Positions 43,571-54,093 are shown, numbered from the stretch's first letter. The stretch is DNA of 64,000 nucleotides from Tridacna crocea (GCA_943736015.1 OX031065.1:43696992-43760991), one strand, 5' to 3'. A program made the numbers and translations. Notes: generated by a model from the letters alone, not told the origin.

Positions 43571-44226
43571 CAAGCATTCAAGAGGCAGAACAAACTAGTT
43601 CTTTTGTTTACAGGGTTAGTAAAGATCAAACCGCATCTAATGCACAGTCTGATATGTGACCTACAATGCTTGGAATGTTGAGAGATATTCTTGTCACAAT
43701 ATCATTGCTAGAAGTGAGCTTGATGACCTACTTGCTGAATTTGTCATTCTTTTACATAGCACAAAGGAAATAACACATTCCATTTGTAGATGAGAATTAC
43801 CACAGGAAATGTGATAATGTTGTACTGAAGATCCTCTTGATCAGGACAAATAAGTTGGAATTAGGATAGTCTAAAGAAAATCTATCGGACTTTATTTACA
43901 GAGACTGCTATACTAGAAATGAAAGGCCAGTGATAATTGCTTGACGCAATTACAGGAGTATGTGAATGGCAGCTTACAGATTCATCTTAATATCTGTCAG
44001 ACAGCTTCTTAGTTCATCATTTATCATTTTGTTTGGTGCAGACTGCCATGCAGCTCTCTATGGTTTTAATGAGGATCTAGCTATCGAAGTAACTGAGATA
44101 AGTTGTTAGTTTCAATCATTCCAACTGCTATCATTCTGTTCTTCATCAAAGATGATCTTGTGCTGTAATATCCACAGGGAAGGCCGATATATTGCTGCCT
44201 TCCAAAAATACTAAAGCTTTTTTGCA
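43571..44226. other. Region without recognised gene
   Basis: GATCAAACCGCATCTAATGC and CACAGTCTGATATGTGACCT near 43626-43665 look like a decayed family E hairpin. The rest is unique-looking. Confidence 0.4.
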
Positions 44227-44416
44227 TTAACTCTCTCCCACACAATCCCAACTATTAATGACCTAAAGAGAGCAAGCCTTGAAAAACATTGTAGAAAAAG
44301 GAGAAAATGCTGGAAACCAGAAGCAAATTTCAGTATTTGAGTCACATTTATTTTGTCGTCTGCAAATGCTTTCAATTAGGAACAGTGCAAAATTTCGTTG
44401 TTTGGTAAAGAGTTAA
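44227..44416 (+). mobile_element. TTAA MITE, half the palindrome deleted
   Basis: TTAACTCTCTCCCACACAAT at the left and GTTTGGTAAAGAGTTAA at the right (44413-44416). AATGCTGGAAACCAG is followed directly by AAGCAAATTTCAG, so the right core arm is missing. Confidence 0.8.
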
Positions 44417-44460
44417 TGGACAAAATATGTTGCAAACCAGCATTGATACCATTTACTCTA

Positions 44461-44870
44461 AACAGGTGAATTATCTGCAAGACAAGGGCCATTTCCTTGT
44501 TTTTAGATTTTTCATTATTAACTTTTTACCCTGGGATGTCAGGCATTGGTCTCAATTCTGCGGGGTCTGAAAAAAATTAGCATGAATCCCAATCATGCAT
44601 CCTAGAACAGACACTGTGATGCTTCAATTTTCTAGTTACAAAAACCAGCTTTCGCACCTAGGCCATTTCATTCTAAACAGGGGTATTACCTGCAAGGCAA
44701 GGGCCATTTCTTTGTTTTGGGATTTTTCTTTGTTTACTCTTTACTGTGGGATGTCACACATTGGTCTACATTTATGCAGATTAGAAAAAAAATTTGCATG
44801 AATCCCAAAATCATGCTTCTTACAACAGACACTGTGACACTTCAATTTTCTACCTAGGTTACAGGAGGGT
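44461..44870 (+). repeat. Two-copy direct duplication, about 215 bp
   Basis: GACAAGGGCCATTTCCTTGT at 44481 and GGCAAGGGCCATTTCTTTGT at 44696 begin parallel stretches that share GGGATGTCA, CATTGGTCT, GCATGAATCCCA, ATCATGC and AACAGACACTGTGA-CTTCAA. The copies are about 85% alike by eye. No gene lies inside. Confidence 0.8.
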
Positions 44871-45112
44871 TCTGTCTGAGGCAGTTTGGCATTTGCTAAA
44901 AGTTAACTCTATCCTCTTGGGACAGGGACAACCAAACGATCTGAAAATCATGATCTGAACAAGTTGGATGGCTGATGTGTCTTTGACCAAGGGATACAAA
45001 TAAACATTTTTTCCAAAAGGATCACAAAATTATACAAGACAAAAAATATCACAATCACAACAGAAAAGATTTTCCAAAAGTTTTCCCAGACAGGATTCTT
45101 AACATTAAAACT

Positions 45113-45344
45113 GTTACTCTTTATCCAACAGTTCCATGTTTTAAGGACCTAAATGAAAATGCCATAATAGCACAGCCATCTTTGTAATAAAAGGAGAAAG
45201 TGATGGTAACCAGAATGTTCTCATTTTTTCACCTTGTTTACTACCTTTCCAAAGTAACATTTTGATACATGTAGCTGACCACATCTATTTGAAAGATTTC
45301 AAAACGTACCAGTCAAAAACTCTGTTGTTTGATAAAGAGGTAAA
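45113..45344 (+). mobile_element. TTAA palindromic MITE, degraded
   Basis: GTTACTCTTTATCCAACAGT at the left, core GTGATGGTAACCAGAAT, TTGTTTGATAAAGAGGTAA at the right. The whole length is present but diverged. Confidence 0.65.
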
Positions 45345-45737
45345 CAGACATCTGGGCCCCATCTTGTGTTACCCTAGGGACAAACTTTGAACAGCTTAAA
45401 TGGAGAACCATTAAATAATGAAACATAAAATATCAAAACTGTATACTCTCTGGCTCCAGACAAGAAGGTCTTAAAAGGTTGGTTATTTTTTTAACTTTCA
45501 TCAATATTATCCAAGAGCAATTTCTGTTGAGTGTTAAGTTTTTTTAACAAGAAATCAAATTTAGTGTAGGAGAAATTGCTGTTGAAATGCAAAACTGGAA
45601 AGTGGATGCCACAAACCTCTTACCAGTCAAATCACTGTATGTGCAAGCGAGCCAAAACCCTTTTCTAACCAAAAAAATTTAGACCTCTTTCTAATTGAGA
45701 GCATGACTACTGGCAAAAAATCTGAATGTGAAGTACC
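45345..45737. other. Helentron-like scrap and unannotated sequence
   Basis: ATCAAAACTGTATACTCTCT, GGCTCCAGACAAGAAGG at 45432-45470 resembles a family 2 unit fragment. A further MITE-arm trace (ACCAAAAAAATTTAGACCTC) lies at 45668-45687. Confidence 0.35.
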
Positions 45738-45966
45738 TTAACTCATTAACAAACAACAAAATTTTAGGTTTGTCCAAATTGAAAGCATTTGCAGACGACA
45801 AAATAAAAGTGAATGAAAATTTGCAATTTGTTTTGTGAAGGATAGAAAATATTGTGGGAAAAGGAGGAAATGCTGGTTACCAGCATTTTCTCCTTTTCCC
45901 ACAATGTTTTCTAAAGGCTTCTTTCTCAGAGGCGTCAAAAGTAGGGATTGTGTGGTAATGGGTTAA
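45738..45966 (-). mobile_element. TTAA palindromic MITE, near complete
   Basis: TTAACTCATTAACAAACAAC at the left and GTGTGGTAATGGGTTAA at the right, core ATGCTGGTTACCAGCAT. TTAA at 45738-45741 and 45963-45966. Confidence 0.85.
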
Positions 45967-46098
45967 CATGGTAGAGAACATTGTGGAATAAACAGAAATT
46001 ACTGTTAACCAGCATTTTCTCCTTTCCCCACAATGTTTTAAAATGTTTTATTCCCATGTGTCTTGAAAACAGGGCCAGGTTGTTCCATAAAGCGTTAA
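45963..46098 (-). mobile_element. TTAA MITE, left arm deleted, sharing a TTAA
   Basis: It begins in the previous copy's terminal TTAA, enters GGTAGAGAACATTGTGG at once, has the core TTACTGTTAACCAGCAT and ends GTTCCATAAAGCGTTAA (46095-46098). Confidence 0.7.
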
Positions 46099-46976
46099 AG
46101 GGACACAAAATCTGGTTTCGTTTCTCAAGCTTTTTGGTGTTTTAGAAAACTTTCAGGGCTATTTTTTTTCATTTGCATGCACAGATGACAGTAAAATTGA
46201 AATATAGACCGAAATACATTATAGGAAGTACAAAGAGTTACCAAGAATTTTCTGTGTTTCATAATGTAAGATTTCTTATTCCATAAATAGTGTTATAGAG
46301 CCATCTGTAGGTAACAGCTAGGATATAAAAACATTTTAACACAGAAACATTCTCAGTTGGAGCAATTTCTCCGTCTGTTGCCAACTATGGTTTTGAACTT
46401 GGAAGGTTTGAGACTAAACCAGAGGCGATTTTTAATAGAGATTATGTAATTGCTGTTTTAATAATATTGGTTTTATACTGTTTGGATTTTTTCCATGTGT
46501 CATATTTCATTTGGAACCCCTTGGCGACAAAAATTCACTGTCCAGCTCTGTTTTTCAAATCCAAATTTACAGGGTGTGTCTGTACTTTTGTTTATTGATA
46601 TATTACCTGCCTCGGTACTTTGACACACTCTTTCTTCCCGATTCATCCATTACACGACAAATTATTTGTATAAAACAGGAGCAATAGCAAAAATCTTGAC
46701 CTACATAACCTTTGAATCCTCTGGAAACAACTTCTACAGTGAACTCCCTTTTGCAATTGCCCCGCTGTTTTAATAAGTATCAAAGTACAGTAAAACAGAT
46801 TCCCAACTGTCATACCTTTTTTCTTAAAATATAACATCTGTATGTTAGACTGAGCTCAATGAATCATATATAATACATTTAACAGGAAAATACAACTTCC
46901 GACAGGATATAAATCTGTTTCTCTCTAAAAATTTTTTAGTAAAAATCCAATTTATGCCTCTTCTAGAGAAAATATA
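46099..46976. other. Region without recognised gene
   Basis: The longest repeat-poor stretch in this part of the window. The minus-strand frame at 46643-46837 is short and unrecognised. No promoter, exon or RNA gene could be supported. Confidence 0.35.
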
Positions 46977-47490
46977 TTTAACTTTCTACCCAACAACATT
47001 AGACAACATTAAACATTAGACTATTCCATACTGGAATCATTTGCAGACCAAAAATTACTAGTATGTCATAAACAAGGTAGTTGTATCAGGAGGGTTAGAA
47101 AACATTGTGGAACCAGAGTGGAAAAACTTTGCAAGGTACCACTGTCCCAACACCAGTTCTCATGGGGGAATAATAATCGTAAAGGGCAGGTAGGGGGAAA
47201 TAGTAGTGCATCAGAAATCATGTGAGTGAATGAAATAGGTATGAATGTCTCCTGTAATGTTCAGGGCACATTGCAACAACTTTGACACAGAAGGCTTAAT
47301 AAAAGACGTTGTGGGACATGGAGAAAAATCCTGGCAACCTGCATGTTCTCCTTTTCTCACATTTTTTTGTACCCTTCTCAAGCCAAATTCAAATTATATA
47401 TAGTTCCATTATGGACCAATATCTCCAGCTGCTGCATAAAACTTAATGTCAAGGCTGTTAAAACTTAGGAGTGAGTGGTAAAGGGTCAAC
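46977..47490 (-). mobile_element. TTAA MITE pieces separated by about 180 bp
   Basis: 46977-47109 carries a left half (TTTCTACCCAACAACATTAG, GTTAGAAAACATTGTGG). 47290-47490 carries a core and right part in the other orientation (GTTGTGGGACATGGAGAAAA, CAACCTGCATGTTCTCCTTT) and a terminus GAGTGGTAAAGGGTCAA. These may be two partial copies or one rearranged copy. Confidence 0.5.
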
Positions 47491-47713
47491 TCCTTACCAA
47501 ACAACAACATTTTAGACTGGTCCAAATTGAAAGCATTTGCAGACGACAAAATAAATGTGACTGAAGAATTGAAACTTTTTTTAGGAAGGGAAGAAAACAA
47601 TGTGGGAAAAGGGCAAAATGCTGGTTACCAGCATTTTCTCCTTTTCCTGCAATGTTTTCAAAAGTTTTTTTTCATAGTGGTGTTGAAAGTCGGGTTTGTG
47701 CAGTAAAGAATAA
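47486..47713 (-). mobile_element. TTAA palindromic MITE
   Basis: TCAACTCCTTACCAAACAAC at the left, core ATGCTGGTTACCAGCAT, GGTTTGTGCAGTAAAGAATAA at the right. It shares its left boundary with the preceding terminus. Confidence 0.8.
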
Positions 47714-48035
47714 TGAGTTCTCAAGTTTAGATCTCTATTCCATCATCTATAGACAAAAAAAATGTTATCATAAAAATTGTAATCATCATTTATTTATTAC
47801 CATGTTGTGTGAGAGCATCAATAAAGTGTCAATATTATGTTGTTGAAATGACGATATAATGTCAAATAAACGACTAACATATATCATAAACCACTCAAAC
47901 AGGCATCTCTCAGCCTTGCAAGATAACTTTCTCATCAAATTATTCCTTGTATTACCTGCTGAAACTGGTTGCTACAGACTTTCTTGGAAACATCCTGGTT
48001 AGATATCCATTGAAAATCAATCTGCATTATGACTC
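47714..48035. other. Region without recognised gene
   Basis: AT-rich and unique-looking. No feature. Confidence 0.3.
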
Positions 48036-48258
48036 GGCCCTTTACCACTTAAAACAGTTTTAATAACTCTGAGGAAGAAGCATTTTGAAAAGATTGTGGG
48101 AAAAGGAGAAAATGCTGGTACCCAGCATTTTCTCCTTTTCCCACTATCTTTTCTGCCCTTTCTGAGACAAATCCCATTACTTGTGTCATGAAATTATGAT
48201 TCATTGTCTGCATTGCTTACAAAATTGAACTAAAAGAAGAATTTGTCCATTGGTACTA
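48036..48258 (+). mobile_element. TTAA MITE, core intact, ends degraded
   Basis: GCCCTTTACCACTTAAAACA at the left, perfect core arms around ATGCTGGTACCCAGCAT, CATTGTCTGCATTGC and ATTTGTCCATTGGTACTAG at the right. Confidence 0.7.
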
Positions 48259-48568
48259 GAATATTGCATGAGTGAGTTCAATGTAAAACCATGGTGGCCG
48301 ATGTAGCAACTGTTCATAATGTGCATTAATTTTGCTTTCATCCACAATGGTTTGCGGTCTGATCTTGGATCTGCAATGTCCGATGGAGATATATACTACC
48401 TTTTCTTCAAAAAAAACTTTAAAATAGCAAAATGTAGTTTTTTACCATCAGTTTGAAGGTGTCATTTCATTCATACAAAACAGCAAAGACATGTTCCGGC
48501 CTGAAAATTTGCTACATTTGATTTTTTTCTACTTGACTGAGAGTGCAGGTTTCATTCACTGAATAGTC
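48259..48568. other. Region without gene; family E hairpin trace
   Basis: GGTTTGCGGTCTGATCTTGG ATCTGCAATGTCCGATGG at 48349-48386 is one arm of a family E-like hairpin. The other arm is not clear. Confidence 0.4.
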
Positions 48569-48799
48569 TATAACCCATTACCACACAATCCACACTTTTA
48601 ACAACCCCATAAAAGAAGGCTTTTGAAAAAATTGTGGGAAAAGGAGGAAATGATGGTTACCATGCAGTATTTTCTCCTTTTCCAACATGGTTTTCTACCC
48701 TATCACTGACAAAATTTATCATCTGAGTGAATTTATTTTTTTCAGCAAAAGCTTTCAATTTGGACAAGTCTATAATTTTTTTGTTTGGTTAAAGGGTTA
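48569..48799 (+). mobile_element. TTAA palindromic MITE, first of a second three-copy chain
   Basis: TATAACCCATTACCACACAA at the left, core GATGGTTACCATGCAGTATT, TTTGTTTGGTTAAAGGGTTAC at the right. Both TTAA sites are mutated by one or two bases. Confidence 0.75.
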
Positions 48800-49023
48800 C
48801 CTCTTTACCAAAGAATCCTTGGTTTTCACATCCCTGACAAAGAAGGCTTTTGAAAACCGAGCTCGTGGGAAATGGAGAAAACGCTGGTTACAAGCATTTC
48901 TCCTTTCTCACAATGCTGTCTACCCTGCTGGAAACATTTTCCAATTTTTGAGTTCATTTTATTGTGTTGTCTGCAATTATTGCTTTTAATTTGGGCGAGT
49001 CTAAAATTTTGTTGTTTGGTTAA
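48796..49023 (+). mobile_element. TTAA palindromic MITE, second of chain
   Basis: Starts at the shared TTAC (CTCTTTACCAAAGAATCCTT), core ACGCTGGTTACAAGCAT, ends GTTGTTTGGTTAA (49020-49023). Confidence 0.75.
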
Positions 49024-49248
49024 CTGTTTACCACACAATCCCGACTTTTAACAACCCTGAGAAAGAATCCTTCTGAAAAACATTGTGGGAAAAGGAGAAA
49101 ATGCTGGTAACCAGCATTTTCTCCTTTTCCCACAATGTTTTTACCCTTCTCAAACCAAATTTCAATTGTTCAGTCACATCTGTTTTGTCTTCTGCAACTG
49201 TTTTTTTATTGGACCAGTCTAAAATTCCCTTGTGTGGTAAAGAGTTAA
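49020..49248 (+). mobile_element. TTAA palindromic MITE, third of chain
   Basis: TTAACTGTTTACCACACAAT at the left (49020-49023), a perfect core, GTGTGGTAAAGAGTTAA at the right (49245-49248). It is the best preserved of the three. Confidence 0.85.
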
Positions 49249-49639
49249 AGATCGAAATACTTACTAAACGATGAAATATTTCCAGCTGTTTTGTAACCTC
49301 TTCCATTATTATATCATCATGAAATAATTATGTATCTGGGAAAAAAACATCTAATCAATCATTTTATGGCTTCTGATCAGTAACTTGACAGGAACAATTT
49401 ATCTTTTTTCTCCGAAAACTCATACTTCAATCGTCAACTGCATAAAACTTTAACAACATGGTATAATAGCCCCACAGGTACAGATATGGAAAGACTTTAT
49501 GGTTCAAAGGAGCAAAATTAATTCAAATTTTTAGAACCAAACTTAAAAAAAATGAATTATTAATATTGCTAATTAAGAAAGGCAAATTTGGATCTTCACA
49601 ACCACCTTCTGTCTGGAACTTGATGATAACTTTGTAGCA
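49249..49639. other. Region without recognised gene
   Basis: Unique-looking and AT-rich. No feature. Confidence 0.3.
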
Positions 49640-49868
49640 TTAACCCATTACCACACAATCCCTACTTTTGACGCCCCTGAGAAAGAAGCCTTAAGAAAAC
49701 ATTGTGGGAAAAGGAGAAAATGCTGGTAATCAGCATTTTCTCCTTTTCCCACAATGTTTTCTACCCTTTCCAATTCAAATTTCATTTTTTGATTCACATT
49801 AATTTTGTCATATGCAAATGCTTTCAATTTGAACCAGTCTAAAATTTTGTCGTTTGGTAATGAGTTAT
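49640..49868 (+). mobile_element. TTAA palindromic MITE, near complete
   Basis: TTAACCCATTACCACACAAT at the left (49640-49643) and GTTTGGTAATGAGTTAT at the right, core ATGCTGGTAATCAGCAT. It abuts the SINE-like element that follows. Confidence 0.85.
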
Positions 49869-50165
49869 TCCTCCCTGCTCTATGGTATGGACCATCAGAG
49901 AGAAAGATTTGGATACAAGGAAATCCGGGTACAAGCCCTTTGCTCTTCTTCCAACAGACCTTCCTGGTTCTATGATGTGCCTGATGTAAAGCACCCATAC
50001 TCGCAAGACTATGAGACTACCTCTGGTTTCCAAGCAAGTTCACCTCTAGTTGGGTGGGAAACACAAGGTGTCTTAAGAAAGGTCCTCAGGTTAGGCTGGG
50101 TATCGTACCTCGGGGCTCAGAATTGATAGTCCAGCACTTTACCACTGCACTACAGGTCTACCCTT
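49869..50165 (-). mobile_element. tRNA-derived SINE-like element
   Basis: Read on the minus strand from 50165, the head GTAGACCTGTAGTGCAGTGG then TAAAGTGCTGGACTATCAAT and GAGGTACGATACC resembles a tRNA: a box A-like TGTAGTGCAGTGG and a box B-like GGTACGATACC about 40 bases on. About 220 bp of non-tRNA body follow, reaching the MITE at 49868. This is the layout of a Pol III SINE. The tail and target duplication are not clear, and the open frames on both strands here are not supported as genes. Confidence 0.6.
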
Positions 50166-50403
50166 CCTGGAACTTTTCAGAATAGCCCATATAATACAAT
50201 ATTAATCAAAGTGAAGATAAATTTTTTCACGATTTGATTACCCACCCTTTTAAGAACCTACTGGTTTGCCAGTTGGGAGATTTGACTGGCATCAATGTGA
50301 TTATCTACAGCGATTACTTTCACCTTGCTTGATTTTCCTTGGTATCAGATTAAGTTTTTGAACTGCCCTACCAAGGCACACTGCTACCAAAGGCCCAGAA
50401 TCT

Positions 50404-50521
50404 TCTAACTCTTTACCAGAAAACAAATTTTTGGACTGGGCCGAATTCAAAGCACCTGCAGAAAAAAATTAATCTTGTTCATATGATGATATCTGATTTT
50501 GATAAGGTAGAAAATATTGTT
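50404..50521 (-). mobile_element. TTAA MITE, left half, cut by a Helentron-like element
   Basis: CTAACTCTTTACCAGAAAAC, GAATTCAAAGCACCTGCAG and GATAAGGTAGAAAATATTGT, then the sequence switches to AACAAGAGC. The remaining half was not found beyond the inserted element. Confidence 0.65.
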
Positions 50522-50522
50522 G

Positions 50523-52350
50523 AACAAGAGCTTCACAGAGTGGCACATATGCTTGTCAGTGAAATAAGTTGCATTGATGGATGGGCCATGAATGAAGAGT
50601 AGTTATTCTCCATGATATGTGAAAAATATTAAAGGGCAATAACTAAAAAATAAGGGTGGCAAAGTTACAAATTTTGTGAATTGCTGTTATCCACAAGGTG
50701 TTCTATCAGTCTTTGAAGGTCCCAGATCATATCTTTTATATTTTAGAAATTATGGCCCAGGCGAAAATTCAAATTGAAAAGGGCAATAACTCAGAAGGAA
50801 GGATGGCAGAGTTATGGTTCTTGTGCAATGCAATTCTTCATAATGTGTTCTATTAGTCTTTGACAGGGTTCATACAGGCAAGTGCTGACTAAATTCAAGG
50901 ACTTTTCAAGGACTTTTCAAGGACTTTTCAAGTACATAAAACTCATTTTCAAGGACCTTTTTTTAAACATAATACCTACCTTTTTTAAGCCAAAGACAGG
51001 TTTTCTTTAATTTTCTTAAACACAATGAGATTAGGAATGGTCAGTTCTGCCCCTGACGGCGACGCCATAGTTGTACTTTCATTTTCTTTTTTACACTCAG
51101 ACTCGTTTTTATGACTGAACATTTTACAAAATAGTCTGAAAACATTCCAGTCATGGACTTTCCACTTTCTTAATGCAACTCGCTTTTGGAATGAGACCGG
51201 AGCGCGCTTTCACACTTGCAAGCAATATCGATTTCTTTTCTGCAAAGTTCTGCGACAAAAGGCTTTATAAATATCGTTTGTTTCCTTGACCTAAGGGTAT
51301 TTTCTGGACTTATCACTACGGAAAACACATTTCCTTATTCTAATTTCTAGAAATCCGGAATTGAAACGTAAGTAAATCACTAAAACTTGCAGACAAGAAC
51401 TTTACGAAAAGATAAATCACGCAAAGGGAGATAATGCTTACAATACTACTAGACCCTGGTCGATTAGCATATAAAGTAGGGATAGCACCTTAAAGCAGGG
51501 AACCGGTGTAAATACAGTGGTTTCGTACCATAATACTTTCGTACCTTTACGCATTTTCATACTCGGAAGGGACGTAGATATATTGGACTCCATTTTTTGA
51601 TGCAATTTTCTTGTTTTGTCATTGCTAACGCAAATTTTAGTAGAATTTACTAATCGTTATGCAAAAAGCCTGAAATTCAAGTACTTTTCAAGGCTAGAAA
51701 ATGAATTTTCAAGTACTTTTCAAGACAAAACTCTGTTTCAAGGACTTTTCAAGACTTCATTTTCAAGCACTTTTCAAGCCTGTGCGAACCTTGTTTGAAG
51801 TTTCAAGATGATGGATTTTGAAATTTGGAGGATATGGTCTTCACAAAAATTCAGGATATGGTCTTTACAAAAATTCAGACTGAAAATTAACAAAGGGCAA
51901 TAACTCAAAAATAAAAGTGGGAGAGTTCTGGTTCATGTGCAATGCATTTTTCCATAATGGGTTCTATCAGTGTATGAAGTTCTAAGTTAATAGCTTTTAT
52001 AGTTTAGAAGTAATAATATGGTCTGGACAAAAATTCAAACAGAAATTTAACAAAGGGCAGTAACTCAAAAAATAGCAGTAGCAGAGTTATGGTTCATGAG
52101 CACTGCACTTCTCCATAATGTGTTCTGTCAGTGTATGTAGTTTCAACTTGATACCTTTCATAGTATGGAAGTTATAGCCTGAGCAAAAATTCAAACTGAA
52201 AAGTTGTTATTTCAGAAATCAGTAGCAGATAATTTTACAACTCAAACAGCGATCCAAATTCTATGACCCAGGTGCACAACTAGACATCATGGAGATTCAT
52301 TGTGGCAAGTTTCAAATAAATAATTCCGATGGAAACTGTAGGAGGAGGGG
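50523..52350 (+). mobile_element. Helentron-like element, family 4-related, interrupted
   Basis: The 5' end is AACAAGAGCTTCACAGAGTG. The units resemble family 4 (AAGGGCAATAACTCAGAAGG, AGAGTTATGGTTCTTGTGCA, TGTGTTCTATCAGTCTTTGA) with a period of about 155 bp but are much more diverged than at 10732. A 0.93-kb element interrupts it at 50864-51792. The 3' hairpin terminus is not seen, and the limit near 52350 is approximate. Confidence 0.65.
50864..51792. mobile_element. Inverted-repeat element with CAGGGTTC end and AAGGACTTTTC arrays (hAT-like?)
   Basis: The left end CAGGGTTCATACAGGCAAGT is followed by direct copies of AAGGACTTTTC. The right end in complement is AAGGTTCGCACAGGCTTGAA followed by complementary repeats (TTCAAGCACTTTTCAAG). 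It sits inside a family 4 unit, and TTTGA flanks both sides, part of the duplicated target. CAGGGTTC-type ends suggest a hAT-like non-autonomous element. No transposase is visible. Confidence 0.7.
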
Positions 52351-52857
52351 TATAACATAATACAACCCTTCAGGTGTATAAAAATGCTGATTACCATTTT
52401 CTTTGAGACAAAGTTCAAACTTTTGGTCCTTATTATGAAAATGTAAAAGGAGGATTAAAATGGCAAATTAAGGAAATACTATAAATATAGGTATAGAGAC
52501 AGAGCGTAGTCTAAAATACCACCTTATATCCCTCTGCTATTTTGACATCAACCTAATAAAACGTCTCCGACTCTGTCGTACTGAGACAGATGGAGGTCCC
52601 TTGCCTGTTCATTAAAATGTGATAGAGGGAGGCTGTCATAAAATTATGATAGCTGCCAGGAACCAGCAAGAGAGATTTATCATTCAGCATGGTTTGTGAA
52701 TTGTTCTTGTCCCTTTTCAATGCAGACCGCCTTTAACAACCCTGAGAAATAAAACTTGCTAACACTGGGGGATTACAGTAGAATATGCCGGCTACAAGAC
52801 GAGGGAGGCCGTCATAAAATCATGATAGCAGCAACAGATTTCTTAGTCAGTATGACT
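52351..52857. other. Region without gene; MITE scraps
   Basis: GAGGGAGGCTGTCATAAAAT at about 52624 and GAGGGAGGCCGTCATAAAAT at about 52801 flank a partial TTAA MITE-like segment (AACAACCCTGAGAAATAAAA), suggesting a local duplication. Confidence 0.45.
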
Positions 52858-53092
52858 GGCTAACTCTACCAAACAACAAATTTTTGGACTGGACCAAATT
52901 CAAAGCATCTGCAGACAACAAATTCCATCTTGATAATATGATGATTTATGACTTTGATAGGGAAGAAAATGTTGTAGGAAAAGAAGAAAATGCTGGTAAC
53001 CAGCATTTTCTCCTTTTCCTACATTGTCAGTGTTTTCTAAAGACTTCTTTCTAAGGGTCGTTAAAAGTTGGGGTTGTGAGGTAAAGGGTTAT
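52858..53092 (-). mobile_element. TTAA palindromic MITE
   Basis: CTAACTCTACCAAACAACAA at the left, core ATGCTGGTAACCAGCAT, GTTGTGAGGTAAAGGGTTAT at the right. A small insertion (TTGTCAG) is in the right core arm. Confidence 0.75.
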
Positions 53093-53415
53093 TCTAGTCC
53101 CTTTACCACAAAGTGTCGAGTCTTGACAAGCCTGACGAGTAAAATGTTTGACAACAGTTCGGAAAAAGGAAAAAAAAACTGGATATAGGAATTCTGAACC
53201 ATTATTATTGAAATAGCAAGGAAACCAGCCACAGAGATTTATAGTTTAGTTTTGTGAATTATTCTCTTCTCCTTACTTCACAATCCCAAGTTTAAAGGAC
53301 CCTGAGAGAACTTTTGGAAACATTTTTGGAAAAGCAAAAATGCTGTTAAACAGCATTGTCTCCTTTCCCTAGAATGATTTCTTTGAGACACATAAACCAA
53401 AAAATACTGGAACAT
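53093..53415 (+). mobile_element. Two degraded TTAA MITEs
   Basis: The first copy (from CCCTTTACCACAAAGTGTCG, 53099) has lost its core to an A-rich run. The second (53270-53415; ACTTCACAATCCCAAG, core AATGCTGTTAAACAGCATTG) has lost both ends. Confidence 0.55.
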
Positions 53416-53647
53416 TTAACCCTTTACCAAACAACAATAGTTTAGACTGGTCAAAACTTAAAGCTCTTGCAGACAACAAAATAGATGCAACTCAAAATTT
53501 GAAAAATTGTTTTCAGCAGGGTAGAAAACATTGTTGGAAAAGGAGAAAATGCTGGTAACCAGCATTTTCTCCTTTTCCCATAATGTTTTCAAAAGGTCTC
53601 TATCTCAAGGTCCAAAAAAAAAAAAACCGGGATTGTTTGGTAAAGTG
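53416..53647 (-). mobile_element. TTAA palindromic MITE
   Basis: TTAACCCTTTACCAAACAAC at the left (53416-53419), perfect core ATGCTGGTAACCAGCAT, GATTGTTTGGTAAAGTGC at the right. An A-run of 11 lies in the right arm. Confidence 0.8.
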
Positions 53648-53888
53648 CTACTCTGTCACATGGAAATAATTTCACATGGACCAGTCTGAAATTTCATTGT
53701 AAAGAAGGTGTTATGTTGTGAAGAGTAAAATAATAAGAGTGGCAGCACTGTGGTGAAAATATTTGAATTTGCCGTGATCAAAAAGCCGGAGAAACCAGAT
53801 TTTAATTGCCATTTTGATGGGCAAAAACCTGCAGCTATGGAAAATTGTTGTATAATTACTGTAATGCGGCATAAAAATTGTCTCAAGC

Positions 53889-54093
53889 TTAACCCTCTAC
53901 CAGACAATCCTAATAGAGAAGTTTTGAAAACATTGTGGGAAAAGGAGAAAATACTGGTAACCAGCAATTTCTCCTTTTCCCAAAATGTTTTCTATTATTC
54001 TAAAGTCAAGCCTCAACTTTTGAGTCACATTAATTTTGTCGTCTGCTTAGTGCTTTCAATACGGGCAAGTCTAAAAATTTTGTTGTTTGTTAA
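53889..54093 (+). mobile_element. TTAA palindromic MITE, first of a joined pair
   Basis: TTAACCCTCTACCAGACAAT at the left, core ATACTGGTAACCAGCAA, GTTGTTTGTTAA at the right. About 20 bp is missing from the left arm. It shares the TTAA at 54090-54093. Confidence 0.75.
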
